Part shown: in pieces, positions 1 to 9,590 of the stretch | Position numbering within the stretch: the stretch's first letter is position 1 | Layout: every line of letters starts with the position of its first letter | Assembly (NCBI RefSeq): GCF_000412695.1 | Contig: NC_021499.1 | Location: 2,728,001 to 2,792,000 of the forward strand | DNA from: Pseudomonas resinovorans NBRC 106553 | GTDB taxonomy: Bacteria > Pseudomonadota > Gammaproteobacteria > Pseudomonadales > Pseudomonadaceae | Length of the DNA: 64,000 nucleotides | Direction: 5' to 3' | Notes under the pieces: generated by a model | Told to the model about the DNA's origin: nothing | What the model saw: only the letters and a program-made list of their open reading frames with translations | Databases searched by the model: none | Made by a program: the position numbers and the translations under genes

Positions 1-19
1 GGCCGCCATGGTGCTCTGA
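1..19 (+). CDS. possible 3' tail of an upstream gene
   Basis: One forward frame reads A-A-M-V-L and stops with TGA at 17-19. A strong intrinsic terminator follows at 74-115, so a gene ending here is plausible, but five codons cannot identify it. Confidence 0.25.
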
Positions 20-73
20 GCCTCGTCGGCGGTGCCGGCTTAATCATTCTGACCAACCGGTCGCTTAAGGTCC

Positions 74-115
74 GTGCGGGGTTGCCGATAGCTTGGCAAC
101 CCCGCACTGCTTTCT
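74..115 (+). terminator. intrinsic terminator upstream of the chemoreceptor gene
   Basis: A perfect 13-bp stem (GTGCGGGGTTGCC at 74-86 with GGCAACCCCGCAC at 95-107) and an 8-nt loop are followed by a short T-rich stretch (TGCTTTCT). It probably ends transcription of the gene to the left and insulates the chemoreceptor, whose start lies 26 nt further on. Confidence 0.75.
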
Positions 116-140
116 GGCCCCGCCTCCCGAGGATCGCTCG

Positions 141-1823
141 ATGCGTTTCACCCTGAAAACCAAAGTTCTGCTGCTGGCCCTGGTGCCGGTGATCCTCTTC
201 GCGCTGGTGCTGTCCGGCGCCGTGACCCAGGTACTCCGCAACCTGGCCGAAGACGAGGTGCGCAACACGCGGGAGCGCCTGGTGGAGGAAAACCGCCAGG
301 AGTTGAAGAGCTACATGCAGATCGCCCTGGGTTCGGTGCAGGCCCTGTATGACGGGGCGGCACCCGGTGACATGGCCAGCCGCGAGAAGGCCATCGCCAT
401 TCTGGCGAAGATCAAGTACGGCAAGGATGGCTACTTCTTCGGCCACGACTCCCAGGTGGTCCGCCTGTTCCGTGGCGACAGCCCGGTGGACGTGGGCAAG
501 AGCCTCGTCGGCCGCAAGGACCCCAACGGCGTGGCGGTGAACGAGCGTCTGGTGGCCGTGGCCAAGGACGGTTCCAACTATGTGGAATACAGCTCCGCGC
601 TGCCGGACAACGAGAGCGTGCTTGTGCCCAAGCTGGCCTACAGCTATTACCTGCCCAAGTGGGACATGGCCGTGGGCACCGCGGTGAACCTGGACGGCGT
701 GGAGGCCGAGGTGGCCGAGGTGCAGCGCGAGATCGAAGAGCGCGTCAGCACCATCGTCACCAGCGTGCTGGTGATCGCCGCCGTGCTGCTGGTGATCTTC
801 GGCCTGGTGGGTATGGGTCTGGCCAACGCCCTGGTGCGTCCGCTGCAGCGGATCAAGGCGAACCTGGACGATATCGCCGCCGGCGAGGGCGACCTGACCC
901 GCCGCCTGGTGGTGGACAGCCAGGACGAACTGGGTGACCTGGCCACCTCCTTCAACAGCTTCGTCGAGAAGATCCACGGCCTGGTGCGGCAGATAGTCGA
1001 CATGACCGGTCAGCTCACCGGTCTGGTGGGCGAGGTGGCGGCCCAGGCCCAGCGTTCGGAGCAGGCCATGGAGCGCCAGCGCCAGGAAACCGACCAGGTG
1101 GCCACCGCTATCAATGAAATGTCCGCCGCCGCCCATGAAGTGGCCAAGAGCGCCCAGGGCGCGGCCGAGGCGGCGCAGCAGACCGACCAGGAGGGCCAGG
1201 CCGCCAAGCAGGTGGTGGACGGCAGCATCACCCGCATCCATGCGCTGGTGGGCGACATCCGCAGCAGCGGCGTCTCCCTGGACAGCCTGCAGCAGGACGT
1301 GCAATCCATCGTCAGCGTGCTCGGGGTGATCCGCTCGATCGCCGAACAGACCAACCTGCTGGCGCTCAACGCCGCCATCGAGGCGGCCCGCGCCGGTGAG
1401 GCCGGGCGTGGCTTCGCCGTGGTGGCCGACGAGGTGCGCGCCCTGGCCAGCCGCACCCAGCAGAGCACCCAGGAAATCCAGGGCATGATCGACCGCCTGC
1501 AACAGGGCACCCAGGACGCGGTGACCGCCATGCGCCGTTCCAGCGACGCCGGCGAGACCACCAGTAATCAGGCCAACCAGGCCGGCGCGTCCCTGGATGC
1601 CATCGCCGGCCTGATCGGCACCATCAACGCCATGAACGCGCAGATCGCCAGCGCCGCCGAGGAGCAGACCGCGGTGGCCGAGGAGATCAACCGCAGCGTG
1701 CACCAGATCGCCGTGGCGGTGGACAGCGTGGCGGAAGAGACCCGCCATGGCGCCGACACCGCCCGCAGCCTGGCGCGCCTGGGCGACAGCCTGGGCGGGC
1801 TGGTGCGCCAGTTCCGCATCTGA
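141..1823 (+). CDS. methyl-accepting chemotaxis protein with single Cache domain
   Basis: Transmembrane chemoreceptor of 560 aa. The start at 141 is chosen because a GAGG Shine-Dalgarno lies about 8 nt upstream and the protein then begins with a basic stretch and a signal-anchor helix (residues 7-27). A periplasmic sCache_2-like ligand domain follows; the segment [12 protein letters not shown] near residues 90-105 is typical. A second helix (about 205-230), a HAMP linker and a C-terminal signalling coiled coil complete it. The hairpin tip [19 protein letters not shown] is intact, so it should bind CheA/CheW. Family knowledge: sCache_2 receptors often sense small carboxylates, and the malate receptor CtpM of P. 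aeruginosa sits near nuo, so an organic-acid ligand is a reasonable inference. It appears monocistronic. Confidence 0.93.
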   Translation: MRFTLKTKVLLLALVPVILFALVLSGAVTQVLRNLAEDEVRNTRERLVEENRQELKSYMQIALGSVQALYDGAAPGDMASREKAIAILAKIKYGKDGYFFGHDSQVVRLFRGDSPVDVGKSLVGRKDPNGVAVNERLVAVAKDGSNYVEYSSALPDNESVLVPKLAYSYYLPKWDMAVGTAVNLDGVEAEVAEVQREIEERVSTIVTSVLVIAAVLLVIFGLVGMGLANALVRPLQRIKANLDDIAAGEGDLTRRLVVDSQDELGDLATSFNSFVEKIHGLVRQIVDMTGQLTGLVGEVAAQAQRSEQAMERQRQETDQVATAINEMSAAAHEVAKSAQGAAEAAQQTDQEGQAAKQVVDGSITRIHALVGDIRSSGVSLDSLQQDVQSIVSVLGVIRSIAEQTNLLALNAAIEAARAGEAGRGFAVVADEVRALASRTQQSTQEIQGMIDRLQQGTQDAVTAMRRSSDAGETTSNQANQAGASLDAIAGLIGTINAMNAQIASAAEEQTAVAEEINRSVHQIAVAVDSVAEETRHGADTARSLARLGDSLGGLVRQFRI

Positions 1824-1827
1824 GCCT

Positions 1828-1853
1828 GACCGGGCGGCGCTGGCCGCCCGGTC
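1828..1853 (+). terminator. hairpin after the chemoreceptor gene
   Basis: A perfect 11-bp GC stem (GACCGGGCGGC / GCCGCCCGGTC) with a 4-nt loop begins 5 nt after the stop codon. The T-tract is weak (GATTCCT), so it may be a poor intrinsic terminator or a 3'-stabilising hairpin. Confidence 0.55.
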
Positions 1854-1966
1854 GATTCCTCCCGCCGGCAACGAGTTGCGCCCAGGGCAGGGCGCAAAAA
1901 ACACTTCGCACTTTCCGGAAGGCGCCACGGACTAAGCTTTAAGTCCCCAACCCCCTCGGCCTCGCC

Positions 1967-3031
1967 ATGGCATCTCGGCGCCAAATGGAAAGCGGCACCC
2001 TGCTCCTGCTGGTGGTGCTGGTCTCCCTGGCTTTCTGCTGGATTCTGCTGCCGTTCTACGGCGCCGTGTTCTGGGCCGTGGTCCTGGCGGTGATGTTCAG
2101 CCCCCTGCAACGCCACCTGGCCTTGCGCCTGGGCGGGCGCGGCAACCTGTCGGCGTTGATCGCCCTGGGCACTTGCCTGCTGGTGGCGGTGCTGCCGGTG
2201 CTGCTGATCTGCATGATGCTGGTGCAGGAAGGCGCCGACTTCTATCACCGCCTGGACACCGGCGAGCTGGACATAGGGCCTTACGTCCAGCAGTTCAGGT
2301 CGCTGTTGCCACGCTTCCTGCAGCAGCATCTGGACCGCCTGGGCCTGGGGGATTTCGACGTCCTGCGTGATCGCCTGGTGGCCGGCATGCTCCAGGGCAG
2401 CCAGTTCCTCGCCACCCAGGCGTTCACCATCGGCCAGAACACCTTCGAGCTCGTGGTGGGCTTCTTCACCATGATCTACCTGCTCTATTTCCTGCTGCGC
2501 GACGGCCTGGACGTGGCGCGCAACGTGCGCCTGGCCATCCCCCTGGGCGAACAGCACAAGCGTCGGCTGCAGATCAAGTTCACCCGCGTGGTGCGTGCAA
2601 CCGTCAAGGGCAACATCCTGGTGGCGATAGTCCAGGGCACTCTGGGCGGCCTGGTGTTCTGGGCCATGTCGATTCCCAGCCCGGTGTTCTGGGGCGTGAT
2701 CATGACCTTCCTTTCCTTGCTGCCGCTGGTGGGCGCCGGCCTGGTGTGGGGGCCGGTGGCGCTGTTCCTGTTCCTCAATGGCCAGATGTGGCAGGCGCTG
2801 GGCCTGGCGGCATTCGGCCTACTGGTGATCGGCCTGGCGGACAACGTCCTGCGGCCGATGCTGGTGGGCAAGGACACGCGCATGCCGGACTACCTGGTGC
2901 TGATTTCCACCCTCGGCGGGCTGTCGCTGTTCGGGCTCAATGGCTTTGTCATCGGGCCGCTGATCGCGGCGCTGTTCGTGGCCAGCTGGGAGCTGTTCAA
3001 CGAAACCCGGAAGAAGGTGATGCTGCCCTGA
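1967..3031 (+). CDS. AI-2E transporter family (PerM/YdiK-like) membrane protein
   Basis: Inner-membrane permease of the AI-2E/PerM/UPF0118 family, 354 aa. About eight transmembrane segments are visible: two at the N-terminus (residues 10-50), one near 65-90, a central soluble stretch (about 95-150), and a cluster from 155 to the C-terminus. The family hallmark region FWGVIMTFLSLLPLVGAGL lies near residues 243-262. Family members have been linked to autoinducer-2 export or Na+/H+ exchange, but the substrate cannot be read from sequence. It stands alone between the chemoreceptor and a degenerate fragment that resembles its own C-terminus. Confidence 0.85.
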   Translation: MASRRQMESGTLLLLVVLVSLAFCWILLPFYGAVFWAVVLAVMFSPLQRHLALRLGGRGNLSALIALGTCLLVAVLPVLLICMMLVQEGADFYHRLDTGELDIGPYVQQFRSLLPRFLQQHLDRLGLGDFDVLRDRLVAGMLQGSQFLATQAFTIGQNTFELVVGFFTMIYLLYFLLRDGLDVARNVRLAIPLGEQHKRRLQIKFTRVVRATVKGNILVAIVQGTLGGLVFWAMSIPSPVFWGVIMTFLSLLPLVGAGLVWGPVALFLFLNGQMWQALGLAAFGLLVIGLADNVLRPMLVGKDTRMPDYLVLISTLGGLSLFGLNGFVIGPLIAALFVASWELFNETRKKVMLP

Positions 3032-3065
3032 GCTCCTGCTGCCTTACTCGGCAGACCGGTGCGAG

Positions 3066-3189
3066 GTGGCCAGCACCCTGTCGGGCAGGGCGGTGTGGGG
3101 CGTAACCATGGCCTTCCTGTCGCTGTTGCCGCTGGTTGGGGGCGGGGCTGTTCCGCGAGACGCGGCAGAAGGTCCAGTTGTCGGGGTAG
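3066..3189 (+). pseudogene. decayed fragment of a second AI-2E-family permease
   Basis: Just after the intact permease gene, one frame reads VWGVTMAFLSLLPLVGG. This closely matches the permease's FWGVIMTFLSLLPLVGAG. A +1 frameshift then gives LFRETRQKVQLSG and a stop (TAG at 3187-3189), matching the permease's C-terminal LFNETRKKVMLP. The roughly 70-75 codons that separate these parts in the intact gene are missing. I read this as the eroded remains of a tandem duplicate carrying an internal deletion and a frameshift. No functional product is expected. Confidence 0.55.
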
Positions 3190-3237
3190 GGCGGGAGAAG
3201 AACGGGTTCATCGTGGAGTCCATGGGGAGGGTGCGCA

Positions 3238-3778
3238 CGCTGGATTGGCAATATTGTGTGAGTGTCCTGATTGGCTTCCCGCCTGCGGAGCCCCTCTCCC
3301 CCGACCCCGCCCTGAGCCCCAGCCTGATCGCTTCGCTCTCAGTCGTTCATCGGCACCGGAAGCGGTGCTTCCGAAGGCATGCCTCTTCACCCCGCAGGAG
3401 GGAGAGGGGTGACTCGCGCCGGCAGGCGCGAAGCAGTCCTGTTGCCCAAACGTGCCTGATACGAGGCAGAAAAGATGACGCCGCGCGGAGCGCCCCTTCA
3501 GGAGGCCGAGTGGAGTCGCTGTGAAACGTAGCGAAGCGAAGTAACAGCCGCAGGCTGGCCCGAAGGGCGAGCGTAGCGAGTCAAGGGGTTGAGCGGCATG
3601 GATGCCGCGAGAGGCGCGCGGGGCCATGGATGGCCCCTCGCGCCGTGCCCCTGGAACAGCGATGGAACGAGGGAAGTTTGGCGAAGCCAAACCCGGATGT
3701 CGGGGCGAGCCCTTTGCTTCCTTTGGGGCGTTTGCCAAAGGGAGTCGCCCGGGAGGGCGAAACAGAAACCCACAGCCC
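3238..3778 (+). repeat. large structured intergenic repeat, copy A
   Basis: This non-coding stretch shares long similarity with 22050-22466. The best-conserved core is 3481-3778. It contains a series of short hairpins: GCGGCATGGATGCCGC (3593-3608), GGGGCCATGGATGGCCCC (3620-3637), GTTTGGCGAAGCCAAAC (3676-3692), a variable 10-bp stem (3717-3726 with 3735-3744), and TCGCCCGGGAGGGCGA (3745-3760). A conserved tail, AACAGAAACCCACAGCCC, ends it. Compared with copy B, the variable stem differs in sequence but keeps pairing. Copy A has an extra segment of about 60 nt near 3525-3590. Open frames across it on both strands look spurious because they encode low-complexity Arg/Pro/Ser-rich peptides. Confidence 0.8.
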
Positions 3779-3857
3779 ATACGGAAATGAGACGGGCAAC
3801 AAACCCTCACACCGCACTGCTAATCCCGTCTTCCCGAACGTGCGCGAAGAACCAAAG

Positions 3858-3884
3858 AAAAACCCGGCACATGGCCGGGTTTTT
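3858..3884 (-). terminator. intrinsic terminator of the nuo operon
   Basis: The stem ACCCGGC/GCCGGGT with flanking A and T runs lies 19 nt beyond the nuoN stop. Read on the minus strand it is a GC hairpin followed by five T residues. The A/T symmetry would let it work in both directions. Confidence 0.85.
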
Positions 3885-3902
3885 CGTTGCAAGGGGTCAG
3901 CC

Positions 3903-5363
3903 TCAGTTGGCCAGGGCCACCAGGCCGGAGTGCTGGACCAGGTCCAGCAGCGGCTGCGGGTAGACGCCGAGGAAGAACGCCAGCAGGGCAACGAACAGCA
4001 GCATGATGCCGCCGGCGCGCTGGGCCCAGTGCAGTTCCGCGTCGTGACGGCGCAGGTTGGGCTCCACCAGGAACAGGGTGACCATCACGCGCAGGTAGTA
4101 GAACACGCCGATGGCGCTGCCCAGGACCATGGCCCCCAGCAGCCACCAGAGGCCGGACTCGACACCGGTGGCGATCACGAAGAACTTGCCGATGAAGCCC
4201 GCGGTGAGCGGAATGCCGGCGAGCGACAGCATCATCACGGTGAGCACCGCGGTCAGGTACGGACGGCGCCAGAACAGGCCGCGGTACTCGTACAGGGCGT
4301 CGCAGTCGCGGCCGCTGTAGGGGGTGGACATCAGGGTCACCACACCGAAGGCGCCGAGGCTGGTCAGCACGTAGGTGGCCAGGTAGACGCCGATGGCTTC
4401 CACCGCCAGGCCCTTGCTGGCGATCAGGGCGATCAGCAGGTAGCCGAAGTGGGCGATGGAGGAGTAGCCGAGCAGGCGCTTGATGTTGTTCTGCAGCAGG
4501 GCCAGCAGGTTGCCGAAGATGATCGAGGCGATGGCGATTACCGTCAGCAGGTCGTTCAGCCATCCGCCGGCGGTGGCCGGGGACATCTGGTACAGGCGCA
4601 GCAGCACGGCGAACACGGCCACCTTGCTGGCGGTGGCCAGGAAGGCCGCCACCGGCGCCGGGGCGCCTTCGTACACGTCCGGGGTCCACAGGTGGAAGGG
4701 GACCAGGGACAGCTTGAAGGCCAGGCCGATGAGCATCATGCCGATACCGATCTGCGACAGCAGGGTGTTACCGGAGGCGGCCAGCTGGCTGAAGCTCAGG
4801 CTGCCGGCGTCGGCGTAGAGCAGGGCCATGCCGAACAGCAGGAAGGCCGAGCCCGCGGCCGACAGCACCATGTACTTGATGCCGGCTTCCAGGGAGCGAC
4901 GGTTGAAGAAGGCGTACGCCACCAGGCCGTAGACCGGCACCGAGAGCAGCTCCAGGCCGATGAACAGGCCGGCCAGGTGCTGCGCGGTGACCAGCACCAG
5001 GCCGCCGGCGGCGGCCAGGAGGATCAGCAGGTACATCTCTTCGCGGTTGCCCGGATAACCCTTGCCCGATTCACCGCCCAGGTAGGCGTGGATCAGGGTG
5101 ACGCAGGCCAGGGTGCCGGCCAGCACCAGGGCCATGTAGTAGGCGCCGAAGTTGTCCACCATGAGCATGGGAGTCACCGCCAGGGGGGCGACCTTGAGGG
5201 CGGGCAGGATGGAAACCAGGGCCAGGTTGAGACCGATGACCGAGAGGCCGAAGGTCCAGGAGTGGTGCCGCTTCCAGGCGATGGCCAGCATGACCACGAC
5301 TATCGTGGCGCAGGTGACCAGCAACGGCAGCAGGGCGATCAGGTGTTGAGTCGTGAATTCCAT
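3903..5363 (-). CDS. nuoN: NADH-quinone oxidoreductase subunit N
   Basis: Antiporter-like proton-pumping subunit of respiratory complex I, 486 aa, embedded in the inner membrane. It has about 14 hydrophobic segments and the proton_antipo_M fold. The conserved segment SLVPFHLWTPDVYEGAP near residues 220-240 and the LLGYSSIAHFGYLL helix near 290-310 identify it as NuoN rather than NuoM or NuoL. It is the last gene of the operon, 7 nt after nuoM, and is followed by an intrinsic terminator. Length matches the family. Confidence 0.97.
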   Translation of the reverse strand: MEFTTQHLIALLPLLVTCATIVVVMLAIAWKRHHSWTFGLSVIGLNLALVSILPALKVAPLAVTPMLMVDNFGAYYMALVLAGTLACVTLIHAYLGGESGKGYPGNREEMYLLILLAAAGGLVLVTAQHLAGLFIGLELLSVPVYGLVAYAFFNRRSLEAGIKYMVLSAAGSAFLLFGMALLYADAGSLSFSQLAASGNTLLSQIGIGMMLIGLAFKLSLVPFHLWTPDVYEGAPAPVAAFLATASKVAVFAVLLRLYQMSPATAGGWLNDLLTVIAIASIIFGNLLALLQNNIKRLLGYSSIAHFGYLLIALIASKGLAVEAIGVYLATYVLTSLGAFGVVTLMSTPYSGRDCDALYEYRGLFWRRPYLTAVLTVMMLSLAGIPLTAGFIGKFFVIATGVESGLWWLLGAMVLGSAIGVFYYLRVMVTLFLVEPNLRRHDAELHWAQRAGGIMLLFVALLAFFLGVYPQPLLDLVQHSGLVALAN

Positions 5364-5370
5364 AACCTAC

Positions 5371-6897
5371 TTACCGGGCGACGAGTTGATTGACGGCGGA
5401 GTCCAGCCACTGGTGCACGCCATGCATGCTCGCAGCGGAGGTATCCAGCACCGGTTGCGGGTAGACGCCGAGCAGGATCAGGAGGCCGGCAAGGCCCAGG
5501 ACCATGGTCAGCTCGCGGTAGCGCAGGCCTTCGTAGTCTTTCTCGTGCTTGGCCGGGCCGAAGTAGGCACGGTGGATCATGATCAGCGAGTAGACCGAGC
5601 CGAACACCAGGCCGGTGGAGGCCAGGACGGCGATCCAGGGCACGTGCTGGAAGGCACCCACCAGGATCAGGAATTCGCCGACGAAGTTGCCGGTACCCGG
5701 CAGGCCCAGGGCGGCGGCGGCGAAGAACAGGCTGACGGCCGGCAGGTAGGGCATGCGGCCCCAGATGCCGCCCATTTCGCGCATGTCACGGGTGTGCAGG
5801 CGCTCGTACAGCTGGCCGCACAGGATGAAGAGCGCAGCGGCGGAGAGGCCGTGGGCGATCATCTGTACCACCGCGCCCTGCAGGGCGATCTGGCTGCCGG
5901 AGTAGATGGCGATCAGCACGAAGCCCATGTGCGACACGCTGGAGTAGGCCACCAGGCGCTTGATGTCGGTCTGGGCGAAGGACAGCAGGGCACCGTAGAT
6001 GATGGCGAACACGCCGAGCCACTGTGCGATCGGCGCGAACTCGGCCGAGGCGTTGGGGAACAGCGGTAGGGCGAAGCGGATCATGCCGTAGGCGGCGGTC
6101 TTCAGCAGGATGCCGGCCAGGTCCACGGAGCCCGCGGTCGGCGCCTGGGCGTGGGCGTCGGGCAGCCAGGAGTGGAAGGGCACCACCGGGAACTTCACCG
6201 CGAAGGCGATGAAGAAGCCGAGCATCAGCAGGTACTCGGTGCCGGGGGCCATCTGGGTCTTGAGCAGGTCGGCGTAGTTGAAGGTCAGCACGCCGGTGTT
6301 GCTGTAGTTCACCAGGACCAGGCCGAGGATGGCCACCAGCATGATCAGGCCGCTGGCCTGGGTGTAGATGAAGAACTTGGTGGCGGCGGTGATGCGGGTC
6401 TTGCCCTTGCTGCCGCTGTGACCCCAGAGCGCGATGAGGAAGTACATCGGCACCAGCATCATTTCCCAGAAGAAGAAGAACAGGAACAGGTCGATTGCGA
6501 GGAACACGCCGACCACGCCGCCGAGGATCCACATCAGGTTGAGGTGGAAGAAGCCGACGCGGTTCTGGATTTCACGCCAGGAGCAGAGTACCGACAGCAC
6601 ACCGAGCAGGCCGGTGAGGACGATCATCAGGATGGAGATGCCGTCCAGGGCCAGGTGGATGGTGACGCCGAAACGCTCGATCCACTGCACCTTGAACTCT
6701 TCGGCCCACACCGGCTCGGTGCCGGGCGCGGGAGCCAGGGTGAAGTCGCCGGTCGCCCACAGCCAGAGGCCGAGGACGAACAGCAGGGACATGGTGAGCA
6801 GGGCGATCCAGCGGGGCAGGGTGGAGCCGAAGCGCTCACCTTGCCAGCAGAGCAGGCCGCCGATGAAGGGAATCAGGATTAGCCAGGGCAGAATCAT
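5371..6897 (-). CDS. nuoM: NADH-quinone oxidoreductase subunit M
   Basis: Second antiporter-like proton-translocating subunit of complex I, 508 aa, with about 14 transmembrane helices. The helix FFFFWEMMLVPMYFLIALWG near residue 140 carries the conserved pumping glutamate. KFPVVPFHSWLPDAHAQAPT (about 234-253) carries the conserved lysine and the broken-helix motif, and KRLVAYSSVSHMGFVL follows near 310. It starts 25 nt after nuoL and is followed by nuoN. Confidence 0.97.
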   Translation of the reverse strand: MILPWLILIPFIGGLLCWQGERFGSTLPRWIALLTMSLLFVLGLWLWATGDFTLAPAPGTEPVWAEEFKVQWIERFGVTIHLALDGISILMIVLTGLLGVLSVLCSWREIQNRVGFFHLNLMWILGGVVGVFLAIDLFLFFFFWEMMLVPMYFLIALWGHSGSKGKTRITAATKFFIYTQASGLIMLVAILGLVLVNYSNTGVLTFNYADLLKTQMAPGTEYLLMLGFFIAFAVKFPVVPFHSWLPDAHAQAPTAGSVDLAGILLKTAAYGMIRFALPLFPNASAEFAPIAQWLGVFAIIYGALLSFAQTDIKRLVAYSSVSHMGFVLIAIYSGSQIALQGAVVQMIAHGLSAAALFILCGQLYERLHTRDMREMGGIWGRMPYLPAVSLFFAAAALGLPGTGNFVGEFLILVGAFQHVPWIAVLASTGLVFGSVYSLIMIHRAYFGPAKHEKDYEGLRYRELTMVLGLAGLLILLGVYPQPVLDTSAASMHGVHQWLDSAVNQLVAR

Positions 6898-6922
6898 GAC
6901 GGGCTCAATTCCTTAAGAAGAT

Positions 6923-8770
6923 TCAGGTCAGCAGCACGGCGCCGAGCACAAGCACGGCCCCGCCGACGATGGAAACGGCGTACCAGCGGAGCTGGCCGGT
7001 CTGGCTGCGGCTGAGGGTGCCGTTGCCAACACGTACCAGGCGCGGGATCAGGCCGATGCTGCCGTCGATGGGATCGCGACGGAGCAGGCGGCAGATCGCC
7101 AGGTAGGGTTTGACGAACAGCAGGTCGTAGAGCCAGTCGAAGCCCCAGGCGGCGTACCACCAGGCACCGAGGAAGCGGCCCGGGGCGCTCTGGGACACCG
7201 CGGTGACCAGCGTGCGCTTGCCGAGGAACAGCAGGGCGGCCAGCAGGATGCCCGCCAGGGCGATGGCGCCCGAGGCGATTTCCAGGCTGTGCTTGGCCTC
7301 GCCACCGGCATGGCCGACGCTTTGCGGCAGCACACCGGCCAGCGGCGGGGTGATCAGCGCGCCGATGAAGGTGGAGAGCACGATCAGCACGGTCAGCGGC
7401 AGCCAGTGGGCGACACCGTGGCCGGCATGGGCTTCGGTCTTGGCTTCACCGTGGAAGGCGATGAAGATCAGGCGGAAGGTGTAGATCGAGGTCAGGAAGG
7501 CGCCGGCCAGGCCTGCGTAGAGCAGCCACTGGTGGCCACTGGCGAAGGCTTCCCAGAGGATCTCGTCCTTGGAGTAGAAGCCCGCGGTCACCAGCGGCAG
7601 GGCGGCCAGGGCGGCACCACCGACGATGAAGCTGGCGTAGGCCAGCGGCAGTTTCTTCCACAGGCCGCCCATCTTGAAGATGTTCTGCTCGTGGTGGCAG
7701 GCGTTGATCACCGCACCGGAGGCAAGGAACAGCAGGGCCTTGAAGAAGGCGTGGGTCATCAGGTGGAAGATCGCCGCGTCCCATGCGCCAACGCCCAGGG
7801 CGAGGAACATGTAGCCGATCTGGCTCATGGTGGAGTAGGCGAGGATACGCTTGATGTCGGTCTGCACCAGGGCGGCGAAGCCGGCCAGGACCAGGGTCAC
7901 GCCACCGACGATGCCTACCAGCTCGAGGATTTCCGGCGTCAGCAGGAACAGGCCGTGGGTACGGGCGATCAGGTAGACGCCCGCGGTCACCATGGTGGCC
8001 GCGTGGATCAGCGCGGATACCGGGGTCGGACCCGCCATCGCGTCGGCCAGCCAGGTCTGCAGCGGCAGCTGGGCGGATTTGCCCACGGCGCCGCCGAGCA
8101 GCATCAGCGTGGCGATCCACAGCCAGGCGTCGCCGGCCACGTACTTCTCGGGGGCCAGCTTCATCAGCTCCTGGATGTTCAGGGTGCCGAGGTTCATGAA
8201 CAGGATGAACAGGCCGATGGCCATGAACACGTCGCCCACGCGGGTGACGATGAAGGCCTTGAGTGCCGCGTTGCCGTTGGGGGTGTGCTTGAAGTAGAAG
8301 CCGATCAGCAGGTACGAGCACAGACCCACGCCTTCCCAACCGAAGTAGAGGAACAGCAGGTTATCGCCCAGCACCAGGAACAGCATGCTGGCGATGAACA
8401 GGTTGGTGTAGGCGAAGAAGCGCGAGTAACCCTCTTCACCACGCATGTACCAGGAGGCGAACAGGTGGATCAGGAAGCCGACGCCGGTGACCACGCCGAG
8501 CATGGTCAGGGACAGGCCGTCCAGGTAGAGGGTGAAGCTCGGCGCGAAGCCGGCCACGCTCATCCACTGCCAGAGCACCTGGGTGAAGACGCCGCCTTCC
8601 GGCGGGTTCACGTTGAACTGGAAGATGATCCAGGCCGCGGTGAGCGCGGAAAGGCCTACGGAACCCACACCGATGACGGCGGAGGCATTTTCGGACAGAC
8701 GCCCGCGGGAGAAGGCCAGGATGAACCAGCCAAGCAGCGGGAACAGGCAAGTGAGGAATAGAAGGTTCAT
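6923..8770 (-). CDS. nuoL: NADH-quinone oxidoreductase subunit L
   Basis: Most distal proton-pumping subunit of complex I, 615 aa, with the usual antiporter core and the C-terminal long amphipathic lateral helix plus terminal anchor. Recognisable segments are [19 protein letters not shown] (about 145), [20 protein letters not shown] (about 236) and [20 protein letters not shown] (about 310). Its ATG overlaps the nuoK stop by 4 nt, which suggests translational coupling. Confidence 0.97.
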   Translation of the reverse strand: MNLLFLTCLFPLLGWFILAFSRGRLSENASAVIGVGSVGLSALTAAWIIFQFNVNPPEGGVFTQVLWQWMSVAGFAPSFTLYLDGLSLTMLGVVTGVGFLIHLFASWYMRGEEGYSRFFAYTNLFIASMLFLVLGDNLLFLYFGWEGVGLCSYLLIGFYFKHTPNGNAALKAFIVTRVGDVFMAIGLFILFMNLGTLNIQELMKLAPEKYVAGDAWLWIATLMLLGGAVGKSAQLPLQTWLADAMAGPTPVSALIHAATMVTAGVYLIARTHGLFLLTPEILELVGIVGGVTLVLAGFAALVQTDIKRILAYSTMSQIGYMFLALGVGAWDAAIFHLMTHAFFKALLFLASGAVINACHHEQNIFKMGGLWKKLPLAYASFIVGGAALAALPLVTAGFYSKDEILWEAFASGHQWLLYAGLAGAFLTSIYTFRLIFIAFHGEAKTEAHAGHGVAHWLPLTVLIVLSTFIGALITPPLAGVLPQSVGHAGGEAKHSLEIASGAIALAGILLAALLFLGKRTLVTAVSQSAPGRFLGAWWYAAWGFDWLYDLLFVKPYLAICRLLRRDPIDGSIGLIPRLVRVGNGTLSRSQTGQLRWYAVSIVGGAVLVLGAVLLT

Positions 8771-9075
8771 CCGCGCATCTCGCTGGCAGCGTCGATATCG
8801 AGGGTATGGAAGCGGCGGTACAGCTGCAGCAGGATCGCGAGGCCGATACTGGCTTCGGCGGCTGCAAGGCTGATCACCAGAATGAACATGATCTGGCCGT
8901 CGGCCTGGCCCCAGCGGGCGCCGGCGACCACGAAGGCCAGGGCAGCGGCGTTCATCATGACTTCCAGGCTCATGAGCACGAAGAGGATGTTGCGGCGCAC
9001 CATGAGGCCCGTGAGGCCCAGGCAGAAGAGGATGCCTGCGACCGCGAGGCCATGTTCCAGTGGGATTGCGTTCAT
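8767..9075 (-). CDS. nuoK: NADH-quinone oxidoreductase subunit K
   Basis: Small membrane subunit of complex I, 102 aa, with three transmembrane helices. The helix [19 protein letters not shown] carries the conserved buried glutamate (about residue 37), and a second acidic position follows in the [11 protein letters not shown] helix. It lies between nuoJ (4-nt gap) and nuoL (4-nt overlap). Confidence 0.96.
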   Translation of the reverse strand: MNAIPLEHGLAVAGILFCLGLTGLMVRRNILFVLMSLEVMMNAAALAFVVAGARWGQADGQIMFILVISLAAAEASIGLAILLQLYRRFHTLDIDAASEMRG

Positions 9076-9079
9076 GGCG

Positions 9080-9580
9080 TTATTCCTTAGCTTCGTGGCG
9101 GCCGAGGTGGAAGGCGGCGACCAGGGCTGCGAGCAGCAGCATGGACGCCAGTTCCACGGCCAGCAGGTACGGGCCGAACAGCGCGATGCCGACCGCCTTG
9201 GCGTCCACGGTGGTGTGACCGATGGTGGCGCCGCTGGCAGTGCCGAACAGGACGTAGAGCAGCTGCGCCAGCAGGATCAGGGAGAGCAGGGCCGGACCGG
9301 TCCAGATGCCGGGCTTGAGCCACTTCTTCTCCTGCTCGGCGATGGCCGGCCCGAGGTTGAGCATCATCACCACGAAGACGAACAGCACCATGATGGCGCC
9401 GGCGTAGACGATGATTTCCAGTGCGCCGGCAAAGGGCGCGCCGAGGGCGAAGAAGCACATCGACACCGCCAGCAGCGAGACGATGAGGTACAGCAGGGCA
9501 TGAACCGGGTTGGTGTTGGTGATCACCCGCAGGGTGGAGACAACGGCCACACCGGCGGCGAAATAGAAGGCGAATTCCAC
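9080..9580 (-). CDS. nuoJ: NADH-quinone oxidoreductase subunit J
   Basis: Membrane subunit of complex I, 166 aa, with five transmembrane helices. The third ([22 protein letters not shown], about residues 52-74) carries the conserved YAGAIMVLF motif that forms the pi-bulge near the quinone-site E-channel. It starts with GTG (9578-9580), preceded by GGAGA about 7 nt upstream, and follows nuoI after 10 nt. Confidence 0.96.
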   Translation of the reverse strand: MEFAFYFAAGVAVVSTLRVITNTNPVHALLYLIVSLLAVSMCFFALGAPFAGALEIIVYAGAIMVLFVFVVMMLNLGPAIAEQEKKWLKPGIWTGPALLSLILLAQLLYVLFGTASGATIGHTTVDAKAVGIALFGPYLLAVELASMLLLAALVAAFHLGRHEAKE

Positions 9581-9590
9581 GCACGTCTCC

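Noticed and set aside
3208..3810. Frames over the intergenic repeat (also 22174-22522)
   Set aside because: The repeat is structured and non-coding; the peptides in different frames are equally unconvincing and differ between copies where hairpin loops differ.
3630..5393. A 587-codon plus-strand frame spanning repeat A and antisense nuoN
   Set aside because: Gln/Gly/His-rich low-complexity product running across a non-coding repeat and an antisense gene.
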